A stretch of DNA of 64,000 nt from Cristatella mucedo (Eukaryota; Bryozoa; Phylactolaemata; Cristatellidae), in contig WPIO01000005.1 in the NCBI GenBank assembly GCA_009760855.2, forward strand, positions 10,432,501 through 10,496,500. Reading direction: 5' to 3'. This document shows positions 23,461 to 36,610 of this stretch, piece by piece (within the stretch, counting starts at the first letter, position 1; every line of letters begins with the position of its first letter). The notes beneath the pieces are model-generated. The model worked only from the letters and a program-made list of their open reading frames with translations. It was not told the origin of the DNA and made no database searches. Both the position numbers and the translations under genes were made by a program.

Positions 23461-24571
23461 CCTTCGATAGTCTCCGTGTATACCGAGCCTCTTGGCGAAG
23501 TTATTCGCACCCATTTCATGGACCATTACTGCTATGGCTGCAGCGGACGATCCTCAATTGCCAACCGAAAGCTGTGGCGACAGCCGTTCTGGTTCGTCTG
23601 CTGCTGTACAAATGAGGCTGTTAAATCAGCTAATGCCGGCCACACCCAGCTGCGTGTCATTTAAACCATCGGAATCTGCTCTAGCGGCTAATAAACTGAA
23701 TGCTTGCATTGCAGACATTCAATCCTGGATGTTGGCCTATTTCTTTAAACTTAATGGCCATAAAACGAAACGATTACTCATAGGTCACCCCAAGTGTGCT
23801 GCTGGACTAGAATATTTTGCTCTTCTAATTGGCATTGTTGCTGCGAGACCGTCACTACGAGTTCGGAATTTGGATGCCTTCTTTGATAACTGCTTACGTT
23901 TTGGAAAGTTTCATAAAGAAGAATTACTCTTCTGTTAGCCATCATGTCCGATCTCTGTCTAAGATTACGAACTTTCTGCCACGGCTTCAAGCTAAAAATC
24001 CAACTAGCTCCCAAGTTCTGGCTAGGCTGGATTACTGCAATTTGGCTTTGGCTGGGCTCTCGAAAAAGCTATTAGACCTCTACAGCTAATAATGAATGTG
24101 ACTGCAATGCTAGTCAACGAATTCCAGAGGTTCAGTTAATTGTCTCCTTTGCCGACCAATGGCTTCGCTCCTTAATACCTAACTGAACTGCTGCATCAGT
24201 CGAGCATCCTTGTGCCCTCACGCCCCCTATAGACAATAGACTAGCTATTCAATTCCTATGTTAAAGATCATTGGCGGCAGAAATTTTTTCCTCTGCGGGT
24301 TCTAGTCCATGGAACTCACTTCGACAACATGACTCTCACGGAACGACATCTACTCTTATGCCGTTTACTGTGGCACATTCTTCCAAGCACGTAGCTGAGC
24401 TGGTATTTCTAGCCTACTCAGTTCGCCAATTTCTGCTCTCAGCTACTCAGCGTTGCTTCTCACTTGCTCTTTGTCGCCCGAGATGAAGGTGATGGCAACC
24501 GAATGCACATCAAACGCCACTTAGGCTTTGAGCATGGACTATAACAAACTGTACAGTACATATCCTGCTTA

Positions 24572-24870
24572 ATAGTAGTAATAATAATAATAATAATGAC
24601 AATATATCTGTATAGCACCCTCAGAGAACTTAATCTCTTTCTCGGCACGAATTCTGCGAAAGTGGGATCAAATGGTTAGTGGTAGCATGCACAGTGTCAG
24701 CACACATAAACAATCAAAGGACGAATCGCATGGACCCACTAAAAGCCGCGATAAATAGATGCAGTTGTAGCTTCTTCTTAGAGTCGTTAAGTCTGGCGAT
24801 GTCGTGACGCCTGTCGGAAGTGAGTTCCAGGCTTTGGTAGCATACGAACTAAGGCACTGTCTCCATAAGA
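24572..24870 (-). mobile_element. LINE family 1 3' end
   Basis: An (ATT)n tail at 24582-24600, then a hairpin with TCTCTTTCTCGGC, then 3' UTR and the last codons of the ORF on the minus strand. It is 5'-truncated near 24870. Confidence 0.85.
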
Positions 24871-25399
24871 AAGCTCTCTTTGATTTACAAACGCAGTGCT
24901 AAATTAAATAGCACAAAGCTTAAAAAAAGAAATCGCAGGGTTGCCCTTGCGTCCTTGATCAATAAAAACCATCGAAAGCTGTAGAGGGCAAGTTTGGTCG
25001 AAATTTTAAATTGAGTCGGGGACTTTCAGCCGAATCTTAAAGCTTGCCATAAAATTGCTAAGTCAAAAGCGGGCAATCCATCATATTTGGGGCATTTATA
25101 CTAGTGAAAAGTAATAACCAACAACAGCCAGCTAAATGCATGCTAATGCACAGACTGTGCGGTCTGTGCGGTCTTCGTATCCTGCAAGTACACACGAGTC
25201 ATATTCATAATCTTTGAGATACACTGAACACTGACTATAGTTTGGATATTTTGAAATGAATATATCCATATGCAATATGCAGAATTATAGGATCAAGCTC
25301 CCGTTAGTGGAGGCTTTCTGAAATAGCTTTCAACATTGGAAGATCATTGAGGGCTAATCGATCCTAGTAACGGCCAAGTCTAGCTACTAAACAAACCTA
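24871..25399. other. Intergenic, nothing recognised
   Basis: AT-rich sequence without gene or repeat signatures that could be read. Confidence 0.4.
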
Positions 25400-25864
25400 G
25401 TTGAATCACAGATTTACAATCTAAAAAAGTGATGCCTACAAATAACGATCTCCTTAACTGCTCCTAGGTTAGCTCCTTAGCTAGTAGTCCTTTTGATGGT
25501 CTAGCTGATCGCATCACTAGCTTCTTTGTCGACAAGATAAGTAAGCTCGGGAATTTTATCCTCAGGTCGCCAGCATCCCCCCGGAATCATATCCATGCCC
25601 ATTTCCATGCAGCACCGTGATGTCAACATTCAGGGAGGACACGAGGGACCATATCATAAAGTTTTTATCACAATCAAAGAAGCAACTGGTCCTCTAGGCT
25701 CTAGTCCCACCGTCCTGCATCTAAGAGGCATAAATCTGTTGCTGCCAGTCATAACTAACACCATAAAAATGAGTTTATTAGCCTCAGGTTATGTCCCAGA
25801 ACCTTTCAAAAAGGCTGTAGTCAGGCCGCTACTTAAGAGAGCAACACTGGACCAAGAGGACTTG

Positions 25865-25978
25865 TAATGTAATGTATCTCCGTCTGTAACTCCACAAAGT
25901 CATAAAGACCATGTGGGTGTTACGCAGGAGAGTTTTTTATAGCGAACTCACAGCCTAAGCGGCTTTCGGTACGCATTC
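25865..25978 (-). mobile_element. LINE family 2 3'-end insertion with target-site duplication
   Basis: A 114-bp 5'-truncated minus-strand insertion, nearly identical to 14104-14215 and ending in ACATTACATTA. It is flanked on both sides by GACTTG (25859-25864 and 25979-25984). The interrupted family 1 ORF reads through when the insert is ignored. Confidence 0.92.
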
Positions 25979-26267
25979 GACTTGATCAACTTCCGCCCGG
26001 CCTCCCGTCTACCTTTATATCAAAGTACTGGAAAGGGTCGTGGCAGACCTGCTGAACTCATATATTGAAACTTCACACTAAGTTAGTCAGCTCCGCTCTG
26101 GTTTTAGAAAAAAATAACTTCACAGAATCACGACTGCTATTGGTGCATATCGACTTTCTTAAGGTGTAGACTTTAGTTGAGTCTCTTTGCGAGTTTTGCT
26201 CAATCTTTTGATGCTAGCGATCGCCAAATTCTTCTCCAGCACCTCTAATCTCACTTGGGCATCACTT

Positions 26268-26293
26268 GCACTGCACTGCACTGCACTGCACTG
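26268..26293. repeat. (TGCAC)n short tandem repeat
   Basis: Five copies of the pentamer, expanded from GGCACTGCACTGCAG of the LINE RT sequence. Confidence 0.9.
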
Positions 26294-27309
26294 TAGTTCA
26301 GGTCAGACAGTGGGAGGCTCCAGAGTGTATATGTGAACGGACGAATACCATCTAGGGATCCTCTGAAGTAAGGGGTACTTCGTGAGTTTTAACGGTTATA
26401 CTCTCCCTCTTGCGAATTTGATTGTCAGGCACAACCTAGACTTTCATTTCTATGCAGATGGCACTCAGTTGGACCTTTGCTTTGATCCATTCCAGCCCTC
26501 CAGCATCTCAAATGCTCTCGACTACCTTGCTGCATGCATTGATGACATTCGCACATGGATGGCCGCAAACTTTCTAAAACTGAATTATAATAAAACCAAA
26601 TAATTGGAAATAGGCAAATAAAGTGTGATTCCGTACTTGAAAAGGTTAACGCTCACAACTGGCTCTTCCAGCATATCTAATGCTGAATCTGCACGAAATC
26701 TAGGCGTGTTGTTCCAAAGTGACCCTTCATTAAACGATCACATCAGCTCTGCAGTCAAGTCTTCCTACTTTCAGCTGCATAACGTTGCTAAAATCGGGCT
26801 TGCTTTGACAGGGATGCCACATTTAATTTGGTCCATACATTTGCAACATTCCGTCTGGACTTCTATAATTCCCTGCTTGCTGGTCGACCGGCTTTTGTAA
26901 TATTAATGTGGCTCTTACAGCTGGTGAAAAACTCTGCAGCTAGGCTTGTCTGTCGAGGGGGGCCACAGTTGCCACAACTCGTCACTTCTCACCGACCTGC
27001 TATGGCTTCTGCCTTTAGAGATCGAGCCTTTAGTTTGTATGCTCAAAGCGCGGAACTCACTTCCGGCTTGCGTCATGGCATCTGTAGAGTTGACCACATT
27101 TAAAAAGAAACTACAAACACTGTTGCATGATGCCACTAAACACATTTGCATGCTGACCCTGTGCCTGTCACCCTTAACCATGTAACGCTTCTGTCATTGA
27201 GCATGCTATCACTAACGGTTCGATCGTTCTTCCTTTGCAGCATATGTATAATGGCTGGAGAGAGATTCCGCTCTTTGAGGGTGCTATAATAATAATTATT
27301 ATTATGATA

Positions 27310-27500
27310 ATGCATCTGATTTATGCATTTGATATGGCGCCCTCAGAGAAGGCAATCTCTTTTTAGGCAATTGACATTTGCTGCAGTGGAAGCATGTACA
27401 GTATCCGCATGCATGAGCACATAAAGCACGAATCACAGGGACCCGCCAAATGCTGTGATAAATAGATCCGTTTTAGTTCCGTTTTAAATCACATCAAATT
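27310..27500 (-). mobile_element. LINE family 1 3' end, tail-to-tail with the previous copy
   Basis: An AT-rich junction is followed by GGCGCCCTCAGAGAAGGCAA and TCTCTTTTTAGG on the minus strand, then 3' UTR and ORF end. Its tail abuts the (ATT)n tail of the plus-strand copy ending at 27295. Confidence 0.83.
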
Positions 27501-28129
27501 CCGGGTCCCTTAATTTGTGTACTGATGTGTGTTGTTCCTGTCCGTGTTACCACAAACCGTAATTACCTACTTACTTTACATACATCATACGTCAAGTGAG
27601 TAGATAAAAATTTAGTTCTCTTAGGCTGATGTAGACATGCCATTAGTATTAGCAGTTTGACGAACAAGAAACGGACTGCTCACGTCGTCCAGGAACTCGA
27701 CAGACATCTAGCCAAACCAGGTGTGTTTTATTTCAGCTTCTTGTTGTACTTTCTAAGTCATTCGTCTGCCTTATTAGTTGATTCTGGTGAGGTAGCTCAG
27801 TGGTAGAAGTATATTAGATCAACATTCCGGAGACCTGCTTATATATTTAATTGTAGAGTAACTTGCCTTTTTAAGACCTAAAGCAGTCTCGCGGTTATGA
27901 CAACCGACACAATCCTAAATTACTTCGTCTTAGACATTTATTTATTGCAATACTAATGAGAGGAAGTAATTCATTTAGCAAGTTTCAAGAACAACTAATA
28001 TTTGCAGGCACTGTTAGACTTGCTGGAAAAAATGAAATGATTAATGGTGGCATTTGTTATTTTAACATGCATTCGTACACAATTGAAAAATAGAGAACAA
28101 TAGACGGACGGACAGAGCGATGGCTACCG
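27501..28129. other. Intergenic, nothing recognised
   Basis: Contains a tRNA A-box-like stretch near 27788 (GTAGCTCAGTGGTAGAAG) without a matching B box; otherwise featureless. Confidence 0.4.
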
Positions 28130-28600
28130 GAAACAGAGTAAATGTCCTCAAATCCCTTCATTTTCTGGCACCAGTCTACCGGCTAGTTCTACTATCCCGC
28201 CAGGCTAGGCATTTTACAACTCGCTGTTCGCACTGAAATCACTTAGCTATACTTCGGAAGAAACTCAAATCCTTTGGAGGCAGTTACTTTAGTTCATGCG
28301 CTCCTAGAGCCTGGAACTTACTTCAACTTTCGTCACGACAACCTCTGACATGACTGCAATTGAAAAGAAGCTGAAAATTCATTTATTTATCACAGAATTT
28401 AGTGGATCTATGTGATTCGTCCTTTGTGCTTCTGTGCATGCTGACACGGTGCATGTCCCCTCTAACCATATTATGCTTGTTGACATTTGAATGCTACCGC
28501 TAACCATTTGACCATACCTCTTTTATAGCATGTGTAAAGAGCCTTGATGGAGTTAATGCTCTCTTTGATGGGGTAAACAAGGTATTATTATTAGTAGTAG
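28130..28600 (+). mobile_element. LINE family 1 C-terminus and 3' end, degenerate
   Basis: Remnants of the C-terminal ORF (SLEPGT/RAPRAWNLLQLSS-like), then 3' UTR (CATGCTGACACGGTGCATGT), a decayed hairpin and ATTATTATTAG. Confidence 0.78.
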
Positions 28601-31499
28601 CAGTAATAGTGTTATTGCTATTGTTATTTTTATTCGGTTTAATTTTTTGTTCTTTGGTGGATATAAATAGAATGCACTGCCTTTCTGAAGTTTTCACCAG
28701 TGGCTCCCACTTGAAGTTGTAGTTCCTTACATAGAACTTAATTTGCTTTGGCCAGTCCAAGCGTTGGTAGTAGCAGGGTGGTCCCTTCTATACCAACGGC
28801 AGAGTCATGTGGAAAACTTGGAAAAGCCACCATGGAGACCCACTAAAAATGCCACCATTTTTTAGTCTCAAGTGAGCTTCCGGCAGAAATCGCCACACCT
28901 CAAGCGTTCAGAGAGGTGCCGATGCAAGTGAAATCCTCTTACAGATGCACTTAATGAGCCAGATGAGCGGACGATGGAATAAACTAGTAACTACACAACT
29001 AAACGAGTGCTTTCGTGAAGCAGGTTTTCACCCCTGTGTGTTGATAAATTGGCCACAGGCATAGGAAAATGTCCTTACTATTGCTTCTAGTCATTTGATG
29101 CATGTCTTTGGGAAACTCACGTATTTGCATCGCCGAACGCTCAGTGAAGACAGCGGATTCCACATCCGGCCAAGTAGCATAGCCCACTGCCGAGTGCCGG
29201 TTCGGTGTTCACTTTGTAAGCATGACAAGCATAAAAGCAGACCGGCTCAGACTGGCAGCGTTTCCGCTGCGATTCTGCTCGCCGTAGTTACCGAGGCGTC
29301 GCGAGCTCTTTGCCGTGAGCGGGACCGTACTAGCAAGCACAAGTATGGGATTTCGCTGATCTCGAATCGCAAGAGCAACGTCGCTAAGAGACTGGTTCGA
29401 TTTTCTTCCACACCCTGCCCGCAAGCACTCTCCGCGACAAACACACGGACCTCGCTCTAAGCACGTTTGCTATTAAAATGGAAAATATCTCTCCTGCACT
29501 TGAGGCATCTCCACATACTTCAAGCGCTCTTTGATTAGACCAAGGGCTCGAATGCCAGCTTTCGCGACAAGCAATATCGGTTCAGGCTCGCTGTTGGTCC
29601 TCAGAGACGCGCAGTGTAACTGCCTGTGCGCACGCCAGCGTGTTCTCATCCGATGCCGCGTCTCGCGCGTGCTCGCTGCCGAGCACCCGACTGCCGAACT
29701 CTGGCCGCACGGTTCATAGGCCGAGTGAGTGCCCCGCCCCGCTCCTCGGGTGGCGGAGGCTCAAACCCGGTAGGTTGGTGGCCGACTGGCTGTCTGGCTC
29801 CGCACTCCCGCTGGATACTTGCCACTGGCTCTCCGCTTAGCTCTCGCGCTGATTATGCGGCTTCCGCCGACACTGGCTCCAAGCTTGGCCTCCTTAAATG
29901 GTTTGGGCAATAGGTCCCTCCTCCCGGCCAACGTACTGCTGCAGTTGCACACGTGCATTCAAGGCTGCTGGGACCTTACCGCGAAAAATGTATTTGATGC
30001 AAACCTACCCTGAGCCAGCTCCTTGCCATCTCACTAGCCTATCGCCATCATATGCGATACCACGTGGCTCATGGCCTCCCTGAGCATCGGCAGTCGCTCT
30101 CTATTCAGTCAAACGCATTTTGCCCGATGCCAGATGCCCGATGCCAGTGGCAGAGGGACAGCTAACCACGCTGTTCCAGAACGTATAAGCCCCATCAGGG
30201 GCAGACGATGCCTCTCAGCCCAGCAACCATTCGTTTCAGAATCATTTTCATTAGAGATACGCTACATATGTATCTACTTAGGAAGCAGGAATTAAACTTT
30301 GCTAGTGTGCTTGAGGAGCCTTTATTTTTACTATTAGTATTACTGGAAAATATCAGTAAGGAAGACACTACTTGAGATGTTTCTAAGTGTAAAATGCAGA
30401 CGATGGGCAAGGGGCAGATACTAAAAAAAGAGTGAGTGAGGCTGACAGCTGAATCATCAGAGCACCAAAAGTATAAATGCATAAAAAGCGAACACTAACA
30501 TAACTTAGCAACTGTTCTAATGATCCACAATAAAGGTAAATACTTCAAATGCTGAACCATTTAGTATTTTCAAAGCAATTCAAGTACAATCGGATTATGA
30601 TTTCTTACAGTGATTGCATGCAACAATTTATTCCATACACAAACTTTAGTTTTTTATTTAACACGATAATTTTTTATCTTCCATGCTTTGGAAAATTAAT
30701 ATATCTCAGATTTGCTAATGTCCTGCTCACAAATTCAAAATTTTTGGGAATTAATAATATTATTATTACTATTGATTTTTTTATTTTCAATACTTTGTAG
30801 GCAAAAGCAATTGTGAAATAAACTTGATACTCAGAAAATAATATCCAGCAAAGGTTTGTTGCATGGTGTTACTTTTACCCTAACTAACTTTAAATCGTAC
30901 GTATAATGCACCGCATGTAATTTTCCTATTTAAGGTTAGTACTACCTACCTACCGACATCTGATTTAATGGAATTCAAAATCAGCTTTAAATCTACTTCT
31001 TATATAGAGCTTTTGCTCAGTTATAGTAAATTGCATCAAGTGTGCACATCCTGAGTAGAGGCATGAGTCATATACTTTGCATATCCCTCCACTGGACTCT
31101 CTTTTTCCTGAGTGGGTTGTTTAACTGTGCACGAAACATCGTCAGTGAGTAACTGGGTTCTAACTAAAGATCGGCCGTGGGCCGTTTGTTTTTTGCTGAG
31201 AGCTTTTCTGGCATTATGGCAGCATGCATTTGTATGCCTGAATGTATAGCATGCACTATATGTAATTTGTTATTGATTTTTACTTTACTTGCAGAGAGTT
31301 GTTTAGTACGCAAAAAAGGTTAACCTATCTTCGGGGCTGTACAAAATTGTTAATACTAGTTGTGATACTCATTGTGCTTGGCAAGAGATCACCGAAACAT
31401 ATATATTGTAACTTTAGAAAAGAAATAGATCTATAAAAAGCCTGTGTGTGTGCGAATCATTAGGCGCTAACTGGATGATCGCTAGAAACTCATCTCTAA
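28601..31499. other. Unassigned region with a GC-rich island at about 28990-30250
   Basis: The GC-rich part has several overlapping open frames on both strands (for example plus 29095-29460 and 29626-29913) but no domain I recognise. It could be LTR-type sequence or an undetected host exon/CpG island. Near 30120 a short TGCCCGATGCCAGA repeat occurs. 30300-31499 is AT-rich and featureless. Confidence 0.4.
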
Positions 31500-32640
<1,141 letters not shown>

Positions 32641-33929
32641 GCCTTGTAAACTCCAAAGGGTACAGAGAAAGAAGTCGAATTACATCAGCAAGGCTATCAT
32701 AACCTCTGAACTAGAAAAAGACAAAAATAAATACCTCTACTTTATCTGGCAAGGAAGCCAACTTCTAGTGGACTCGCTACAAGCTGATAGCAGCTAAAGC
32801 TCAGTCATCTATTTTCATAAAATTAGGTGACTTATATAGCACGAGAGAAATAAATCTCTATCCAGGTGCTTTGCCACTCACTGCAAGAGAAATTATAACC
32901 AAGCGTTAGTCACAAGAATGGTTTCAAGCATGCAAAAGCAAACAAAATTCATGCTTAGACTACCACACTAAGGCAAACATTGAGGCACAATTAGCACTCG
33001 TAATGGTAATACGTGACTTCTCACTGCGACCCACCCATCTGCAGACCATAGCATCAAGAGCGTCGTTTGGGTAACGCTCTATCATTATATGCCTGTGATG
33101 TCGGAAGTGATAGATAAATTGAGTTATATGAATGGGCAGCACTCCGTTTCTAAGCCATTTATCATGGCTACTTTATAAGCGCCCACCAGTTAAAAGTCAG
33201 AAACCAAGCTCAAAAACCGTAAATGACTGGAGCGAAGTTCACCTAATCAGATTTGAATACTAGTTTGGAAATCTAAAAGCGTCAATTAATTTAGTATTAC
33301 ACCAGCAAGAGCAAATCGGATTGAGGTCAAGCAGGGGTTTTGAGGAAGGTATTTTAGCGGTGGTTGCAATGTACAAGTTATTTAGGTTTCTCGATGCGTC
33401 AATGACTTTTACAATTGAAAATGACACACGGTGAAGTGAAAGAGATCCGCATGTGGTTAAAGTTTCTAATAGTTGGTATTAGTACCTTAGTCTCGTCGGA
33501 GAATAATCGATATCGGTAGGATTAAGCCTTGATGGGAGTTGGGCGATGCATATTAGCTACGGGAAAACATGAATCAGATAAGGTACATACTTCAGCGCAC
33601 CAGCGGTCCATTAGGATGAAATGAGTTCGAAATGAATCGAAATGAGTTTTCCTGACCGAGTACGTGGAAGGAACGAGCTTTAGAACTCTGAGTCGAAATG
33701 AAATAAAAGAAAATTAAAAATGCTCATCTTGAGCCCTAGAGGGGTGATCAAATATTGTCTCCATTTTCTGCTCGTGGTCGGAAAGACTTTGTAGAAGAGA
33801 TTGAAAATACTTATTTGGATAACTTGAAACAGATCAATGATTGAGCTACAATGTCTATTCCACCGACACTTTCATTCATATTTATGTAATATATTTTTTT
33901 AGAAACCTATCTTCGAATTTTTTGCAGTG
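32641..33929. other. Intergenic; one isolated SINE/LINE-type tail
   Basis: At 32825-32885 (minus) AAAGCACCTGGATAGAGATT then ATTTCTCTCGTGCTATATAA is the shared 3' tail hairpin. The rest has no recognisable gene. Confidence 0.5.
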
Positions 33930-34110
33930 CTGCACACTAGGTAAGGCGGTTGCTTTCACGACCTCTGTCCCGAGGTCGTGGGTTCGATTCCTGTGGTGGG
34001 CGATTCTTTATCGCCACTGCAAGCGGTGGTGATAGCCGTAAAGGCTCTTCTGTCGCTATACAAAAAAAGGCTGTTTAATCAGCTAGGATTTATTTATTTA
34101 TTTTTATTTA
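33930..34110 (+). mobile_element. tRNA-derived SINE, second family
   Basis: The tRNA-like head includes AGGCGGTTGCTTTCACGACC and a B box in GGTCGTGGGTTCGATTCC. The body is GGTGGTGATAGCCGTAAAGG and the end GCTATACAAAAAAAGGCTG, TTTAATCAGC and an A/T-rich tail. Related copies lie at 34325-34480 (minus), 36525-36610 (minus) and 60250-60410 (plus). Confidence 0.85.
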
Positions 34111-34324
34111 TTGTGTAGATAAGCTGGAGATTTCTATTGCGATACGGCAAAAACTCTAAATGTTATCGATAATGATTTTCGGCCTAACGTTTAATTAGCT
34201 AGCAAGTGAGATTTTTGTGAGACACCGTAATCGAGCACTGTCTCGGCAGTCCGCTAATTCGCAAACTGTGTTGCTGCTTGATCACGACAATAATTCAACT
34301 GCTTGGGAAAGTAAGAAAGGCCAG

Positions 34325-34480
34325 CTGATTAACAGCCTACTTTATAAAGAGGCAAACCGTCTTAATGGCTATCACCACCCCTTACAATAGGCAATAGAGG
34401 ATCAATCACTGCAGGACTCAAACCCATGATCTGGGTAGTAAAAAGTGAGTACCTTTCCCTTGGGCTAAGACCTAGGGGCA
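34325..34480 (-). mobile_element. tRNA-derived SINE, second family, diverged
   Basis: On the minus strand an A-box-like TTAGCCCAAGGGAAAGGTAC and a B box GGGTTTGAGTCCTGC are followed by GGTGGTGATAGCCATTAAGA and GGCTGTTAATCAGC, matching the SINE at 33930. Confidence 0.78.
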
Positions 34481-34526
34481 AAGACGAGAGTTCCGGGAGT
34501 GGAACTTGTTGCCCTTTTGAACGTGA

Positions 34527-34530
<4 letters not shown>

Positions 34531-34609
<79 letters not shown>
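34531..34609. repeat. (GA)n microsatellite
   Basis: About 39 uninterrupted GA units, next to the SINE at 34325-34480. Confidence 0.98.
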
Positions 34610-34611
<2 letters not shown>

Positions 34612-35189
34612 CGAGATCGATCACTTTACACGGAGCGACTTGTCGCGCACAGTGCCTTCTTGTCAGGCACACAGCGATACGCTTTACAGAGATCTTTTAA
34701 TCATTTGACTGAGATTGGCAGAATATTTATATTGAAATAGAGACCCATCCTCAGAATCTTTTGGAAATGGTGTTGGTGTTAGTGATCAGCAAAACCACGA
34801 AAAACCTATGCAAAAAGCTTTACCTTCGTTTAGTTGGCTTATTTTTAATTGGTATTAATAAAAATCAATGAGAAGCATGCTACGGATTATAAACAAGTTT
34901 TTCAGTTGTCAATGTTCATTCTAATTCTAGGAGCATGAAGCTTGACCTTGCCTGAACGCACCGTTCTTAACAAGAGGCAGGCCGGTTACCCTTCTTGAAG
35001 GGGACTCTAGCCAGGCCGCCTCTTTCAGTCCCTGCCAGCGTTTCCTCAACAGTAAGACGTTCAAGTTTTTTCATAAATTTGTCACATCCCTTACTGATTT
35101 GTGTAACTAATTACTCTGTTGTCTTCCGAGATGTGCAGAAATTTCCAACAAACAGCTGGCGCCAAGATCGGCAGCTAGACGACGTCTGC
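34610..35189. other. Intergenic, nothing recognised
   Basis: No gene or clear repeat read. Confidence 0.4.
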
Positions 35190-35940
35190 CGTAAATTTTG
35201 CAATAGCCGCACGAAACCACTCATCACCGACGTGCACTGGCTCCCAATCAAGTAAGATATCGACTTCAAGGTTTCATAACTTACGTGTAGGTCTATTCTT
35301 TCTTTTGCACTAGCCTACCTATGTGAACTGCTTCCCAATCAGATTAAGTATCGTACCATCTGATCATCTGGTTCAAGTCATTTTTTCAGAGCCTCTTAAG
35401 TAAAAAAGAAAATTTTAGCTGATTCAGCAGCCTCGTTTAAGCTACTGGAAGGATAGCAAGAGCGGCTATCACTACCGCTCTCACGGGCAAAATAGACTTG
35501 TCTACAGTTAGACTTTAACCCAGGGCCTGGCTCGTGAAGTGTGAAGACCTTAATTCTAGGCTAACACTCAGGGTTGAGTCTCAGGGCAAAAAAGTATCAC
35601 CAACTGCAGGTCGCGAAACCACGACCTGGGTGGGGAAGAGATAGCACCATCTCCTGGGCTATGATCAAGAAGAAAGGTACGTTGGACACTGTACCTCTAT
35701 TTTGTATGCTTCCAAAGCTTCGAACACTCTCTCAAAAAAATCCCGATTACCTCTGCCTTGTTAGAACTTTAAATGGGGCTGAAAACGCACCTTTTCCTTA
35801 CTGCGACTGCCGGGTAAGCGTTACTTGTCCATTGTGTGCTTAAGCAGGCTGGCACTGTGCATGCTAGGATTCACCCATTGAGGTATTCCCTCAGGATCCT
35901 CAAGAGATATTTATTTCTCTTAGAATGCTTTAGAAATGGC
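35190..35940 (+). mobile_element. LINE family 1 C-terminus and tail, heavily decayed
   Basis: KPLITDVHWLPIK matches [14 protein letters not shown]. Further on are ASKASNTLS-like and 3' UTR (GGCTGGCACTGTGCATGCTA) remnants, and a hairpin with TTTCTCTTAGAATGC. Intervening sequence (35400-35690) includes SINE-like fragments. Confidence 0.65.
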
Positions 35941-36273
35941 CTACTTTGTATCGTGATTTCCCATATAGCTACCTTTCTAATAGTAGCTGTGCTTCTCAGT
36001 CTGTTAACTCCCTTGCAGCCCGAATCACTAACATTCGCACTCGGACGGCCACTAATTTACAAGTGTATGAAGGTCTGGGATATATATGTACCCGCCTGTC
36101 CTTCAAGTGAAACAATTTAAGATTTCAAGTAGGAGAATGAATACAAAGATTTTCGAAAACAAATATAAAGCTCAAAATCACTAATTGCAAATGCCATTCA
36201 CTATTCAAAGTTCACCGTTCAGCCATTTCCCTATTTAAAGATTATCGTTACGGTTGCAATTACGAATCTCATA

Positions 36274-36460
36274 TCAATTGTTGTTATTGTTATTTTTGTT
36301 GTTCTCTCGGTAGCCATGGTGTCCAAGATTTCTTTGGCCACTTTGGGCATGGTCGTGGCTACTATTGTTATTGTTGGCATGGCCTGCATTGCTGTTTCTA
36401 TCGTCATTCTCGACTCCCAATATGAAGCACTACTAGCGTTTCCAGACCATTCCAAAATAA
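36274..36460 (-). pseudogene. Decayed paralog of the Asn-rich secreted protein gene, exon 2 only
   Basis: Reading the minus strand into the stop at 36276-36274 gives NSNAGHANNNNSSHDHAQSG followed by QRNLGHHGYRENNKNNNNNN. It has the same order of blocks as the intact copies (AGHA, N tract, RNLGH, GE-N tract, stop). The N tracts are shorter, a small deletion shifts the frame near the 5' end of the exon, and the signal-peptide exon is absent, replaced by SINE and LINE sequence. Confidence 0.8.
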
Positions 36461-36524
36461 TTCGCTTCGAAAACCGAAGTTTTGCGAGCAGAAAATAAAT
36501 AATAATAAATCCTATCTGACTAAA

Positions 36525-36610
36525 CAGCCTCTTTTGTATAGCGACAGACGGGCCTTTACAGCTATTGCCACCACTTGCAACAGCGATACAGGAACCATCG
36601 TATACGCCAA
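36525..36610 (-). mobile_element. tRNA-derived SINE, second family, 3' part
   Basis: On the minus strand TCCTGTATCGCTGTTGCAAG, GGTGGCAATAGCTGTAAAGG and CGCTATACAAAAGAGGCTG match the 3' half of the SINE at 33930. Confidence 0.78.

Larger units (their letters stand above)
25400..27295 (+). mobile_element. LINE family 1 copy, RT region and 3' end, degenerate
   Basis: The linker, then LLPVITNTIKMSLLASGYVP and FKKAVVRPLLKRATLDQEDL, then the C-terminal RT (FHFYADGTQLDLCFDPFQ; YADD altered to YADG), thumb (ESARNLGVLFQSDPSLNDHI), 3' UTR and tail. A (TGCAC)n expansion sits at 26268-26293 in the GTALQW region. A family 2 LINE has inserted at 25865-25978. Confidence 0.88.

Noticed and set aside
27786-27860. 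tRNA gene candidate
   Set aside because: A-box-like sequence only; no B box and no acceptor-stem pairing.
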